DNA from: Salmonella enterica subsp. houtenae serovar Houten | GTDB lineage: Bacteria > Pseudomonadota > Gammaproteobacteria > Enterobacterales > Enterobacteriaceae | DNA: 64,000 nucleotides | Assembly: GCA_900478215.1 (NCBI GenBank) | Contig: LS483478.1 | Span: 1,674,001-1,738,000 of the forward strand | Direction: 5' to 3' | Part shown: positions 62,801-64,000 of the stretch, one piece after another | Numbering within the stretch: position 1 is the first letter of the stretch | Layout of the letters: each line of letters begins with the position of its first letter | Position numbers and translations under genes: made by a program | Notes under the pieces: generated by a model | What the model saw: only the letters and a program-made list of their open reading frames with translations | Databases searched by the model: none | What the model was told of the DNA's origin: nothing

Positions 62801-62899
62801 TCATCGCAGCAGAATAAAGAGTGCTGACAGTTCGGCGTAGAATGTTCCCCCACTGCATACCGCCAGGCACGACAGGGTTCTCAATTTTGTTGCTCATCG
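62801..62899 (-). pseudogene. Small phage ORF, possibly frameshifted
   Basis: The minus strand starts at the ATG at 62899 (CTGGAGAAAACG upstream) as MSNKIERTLSC and stops after 32 residues. Shifting by two bases inside the GAGAGA run gives instead ENPVVPGGMQWGNILRR and a hydrophobic tail, running on to 62769, just before the excisionase gene. The second version looks more like a real small membrane protein. A 2-base expansion is one explanation; no homologue is known to me. Confidence 0.4.
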
Positions 62900-62937
62900 T
62901 TTTCTCCAGTGGCCTCGCAACAGGCCATCGCTAATAT

Positions 62938-63177
62938 TCATTTTGCCTGCGCTGGCAGGCTCCGCAGTTTCCGAACGCCGATCATTGCGGTAGCTACGTA
63001 GCTGGTGGCCCGGTTAACAACTTCAACAGGAACCTTTACGCCATCCACTACAACGGTGTAATTGGTAACGTGCTTTTGTCTGCCGTAATCGCCGAATTTC
63101 TCATGGTGTGCAGCCAGTGCAACATCACATGCGCGACGACCAAGCGGCGATTGTTTACTGCGATTAATAAGGCGCAT
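62938..63177 (-). CDS. Small phage protein (DUF4060-like)
   Basis: 79 residues with a strong ribosome binding site (AAGGAGG) before the ATG at 63177. The sequence has a basic start MRLINRSKQSPLGRRACD and a middle TVVVDGVKVPVEVVNRATSYVA. It resembles small Salmonella phage proteins of the DUF4060 group, as far as I remember. Function unknown. It lies in the early left-operon position next to the excisionase. Confidence 0.7.
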   Translation of the reverse strand: MRLINRSKQSPLGRRACDVALAAHHEKFGDYGRQKHVTNYTVVVDGVKVPVEVVNRATSYVATAMIGVRKLRSLPAQAK

Positions 63178-63219
63178 ATAACCTCCTTAGACGGGAGGGC
63201 GTAACCCCTCCCGATGCAA

Positions 63220-63600
63220 TTAGCCGATGTATTCCGGTTTCATATCGTCCAGGGTGATGCGGTACTTATCGTGCAGTTCGTCGCCAAGATGACGTTTAGC
63301 AGCGCTAAGCGTATTTTCAGCTTTAGCAAACATCTCTGCGGCTTCCGGTTCGCCAGAGTTTGGAATTGAGTTGATCACTGCCTCGACTTTGTTCTGTGCA
63401 TCGACCTGGTAGTAGCGCTTCACTGCTTTATTTTTCAATTCGGTGAACAGCGCAGTGCCCAGCAACGCTTTCTGTGATTCGATATCCGCACGGATTGCTT
63501 TGGCCTGATCAACGGAGCTTGCTGTATCAATGCGTTCGCGAAGATCGTCGGCAACAGCATCAACGTTAGTTGCCGACTCCTGCGCGCTGGTCGTGGTGCT
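63220..63600 (-). pseudogene. C-terminal remnant of a phage early gene
   Basis: The minus-strand frame contains a charged, helical C-terminus (DAVADDLRERIDTASSV, then AVKRYYQVDAQNKVEAV, LGDELHDKYRITLDDMKPEY). Its upstream part, beyond about 63600, is antisense to a baseplate gene and codes nothing sensible. The real N-terminus has therefore been lost at a deletion junction. By position it may be from a recombination gene, but I do not recognise the family. The end near 63600 is approximate. Confidence 0.65.
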
Positions 63601-63832
63601 AGAAGCTTCGGGCGTCAGCCGTATTCTGGCAATTACTACCAGTGATCCCGCTACACTAAACGGTGACGTAACCATTAACGGCAACCTGTCGCAGGGGATG
63701 GGGGAGGGCGGCGGTAGCACAACGATGCTCGGCCCTGTCGCGGTGACTAATGATGTGACGGCGGGAGGTAAGAGCCTGCAACAGCATACCCATCGTGAAC
63801 ACGACGGGCCGGAAACAGGACCAGCACAATGA
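63600..63832 (+). pseudogene. C-terminal remnant of a phage baseplate assembly protein V-like gene
   Basis: The plus strand reads SGVSRILAITTSDPATLNGD, then GNLSQGMGEGG, then TNDVTAGGKSLQQHTHREH and stops at TGA 63830-63832. The glycine-rich beta repeats and the HTHREHDGPETG tail match the end of gpV/Mu gp45-type tail spike proteins. The N-terminal part is missing at the junction with the early gene remnant. The start given is approximate. Confidence 0.7.
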
Positions 63833-64000
63833 GGTACAGACGTGAAGATGCTGATGGTGATTACACCTTTGGCAGCGGTGATGATACCTGACTGATTAAC
63901 TCGCCAGAAGCCGTCGCGCAGGTGGTGAAAACACGGTTCGCATTGTGGTACGGGCAGTGGTTCCTCGATAAAACAGAGGGAACACCGTGGATTCAGTCTG
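63829..64000 (+). pseudogene. Phage baseplate-module gene with in-frame stop
   Basis: The ATG at 63829 overlaps the previous stop (ATGA). It reads MRYRREDADGDYTFGSGDDT, then TGA at 63889-63891, and the same frame continues LINSPEAVAQVVKTRFALWY to the window end. This is the small protein usually found between the V-like and J-like baseplate genes of Mu- and SfV-type tails. The stop could be a TGG-to-TGA change. The gene runs off the window. Confidence 0.72.

Larger units (their letters stand above)
61233..64000. mobile_element. Prophage remnant next to sbcB (continues beyond the window)
   Basis: Integrase, excisionase-like gene and small early genes are followed directly by tail-baseplate gene fragments on the other strand. 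Replication, lysogeny, lysis and head genes are absent between them. A large internal deletion after integration, joining near 63600, explains this. Only one end is visible. Confidence 0.82.

Noticed and set aside
1..64000. CRISPR array, rRNA, tRNA or defence island
   Set aside because: I saw no regularly spaced repeats, rRNA or tRNA-like sequences, and no restriction, toxin-antitoxin or other defence genes. The prophage target is sbcB, not a tRNA.

Overview
This window is enterobacterial chromosome, almost certainly Salmonella enterica. The backbone order is yegE-udk-dcd-asmA-yegH, colanic acid cluster, galF, O-antigen cluster, gnd-ugd-wzzB, hisGDCBHAFI, yeeZ-yeeY-plaP-sbcB. It is collinear with E. 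coli K-12, but protein details, a PmrA box before ugd and the gene content fit Salmonella. The species call comes from remembered protein sequences, not from a search.

Region 1 (1-6419) is housekeeping: a truncated diguanylate cyclase (yegE), uridine kinase, dCTP deaminase, AsmA and the TerC/CBS protein YegH. Region 2 (6420-29610) is the complete colanic acid operon wza to wcaM. It is preceded by a long leader with a possible RcsAB box and a JUMPstart/ops element, and it carries an attenuator-like hairpin between wzc and wcaA. Region 3 (29762-31895) holds gnu (GlcNAc-PP-undecaprenol 4-epimerase) and galF.

Region 4 (31896-44684) is the serotype-determining O-antigen cluster behind a second JUMPstart/ops element: gne, a GT4, gmd, fcl, gmm, manC, manB, wzx, a GT6, wzy, a GT2 and a GT11 alpha-1,2-fucosyltransferase. 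Gene order and protein details match what I remember of E. coli O86 (wbnH, wbnI, wbnJ, wbnK), whose O-polysaccharide carries a human blood-group-B-like epitope. The best guess is Salmonella O:43 (group U), with O:13-like as the less likely alternative. The cluster is a mosaic. The AT-rich O-antigen-specific genes are interrupted by two GC-rich blocks (gmd-fcl-gmm and manB) nearly identical to the colanic acid copies, while the manC between them is a clearly different AT-rich allele.

Region 5 (44841-48778) holds gnd, ugd and the chain-length regulator wzzB. Region 6 (48875-56179) is the histidine operon on the minus strand with its leader peptide, attenuator and promoter; the leader peptide has six His codons rather than the classic seven. 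Region 7 (56274-61232) holds yeeZ, yeeY, plaP and sbcB.

Region 8 (61233-64000) is the edge of a prophage integrated at the 5' end of sbcB: integrase, excisionase-like gene and small early genes. An early gene fragment is joined directly, tail to tail, to baseplate genes of the opposite strand, one of which has an in-frame stop. It therefore looks like a prophage remnant with a large internal deletion. It continues beyond the window.

Together, regions 2 to 5 make and export two surface polysaccharides from shared precursors (GDP-fucose, UDP-glucuronate, UDP-galactose, UDP-GalNAc). I found no convincing novel defence or mobile system. The most interesting signals are the two-tract homogenisation of duplicated sugar-nucleotide genes, the blood-group-mimic glycosyltransferase set, and the rearranged prophage.
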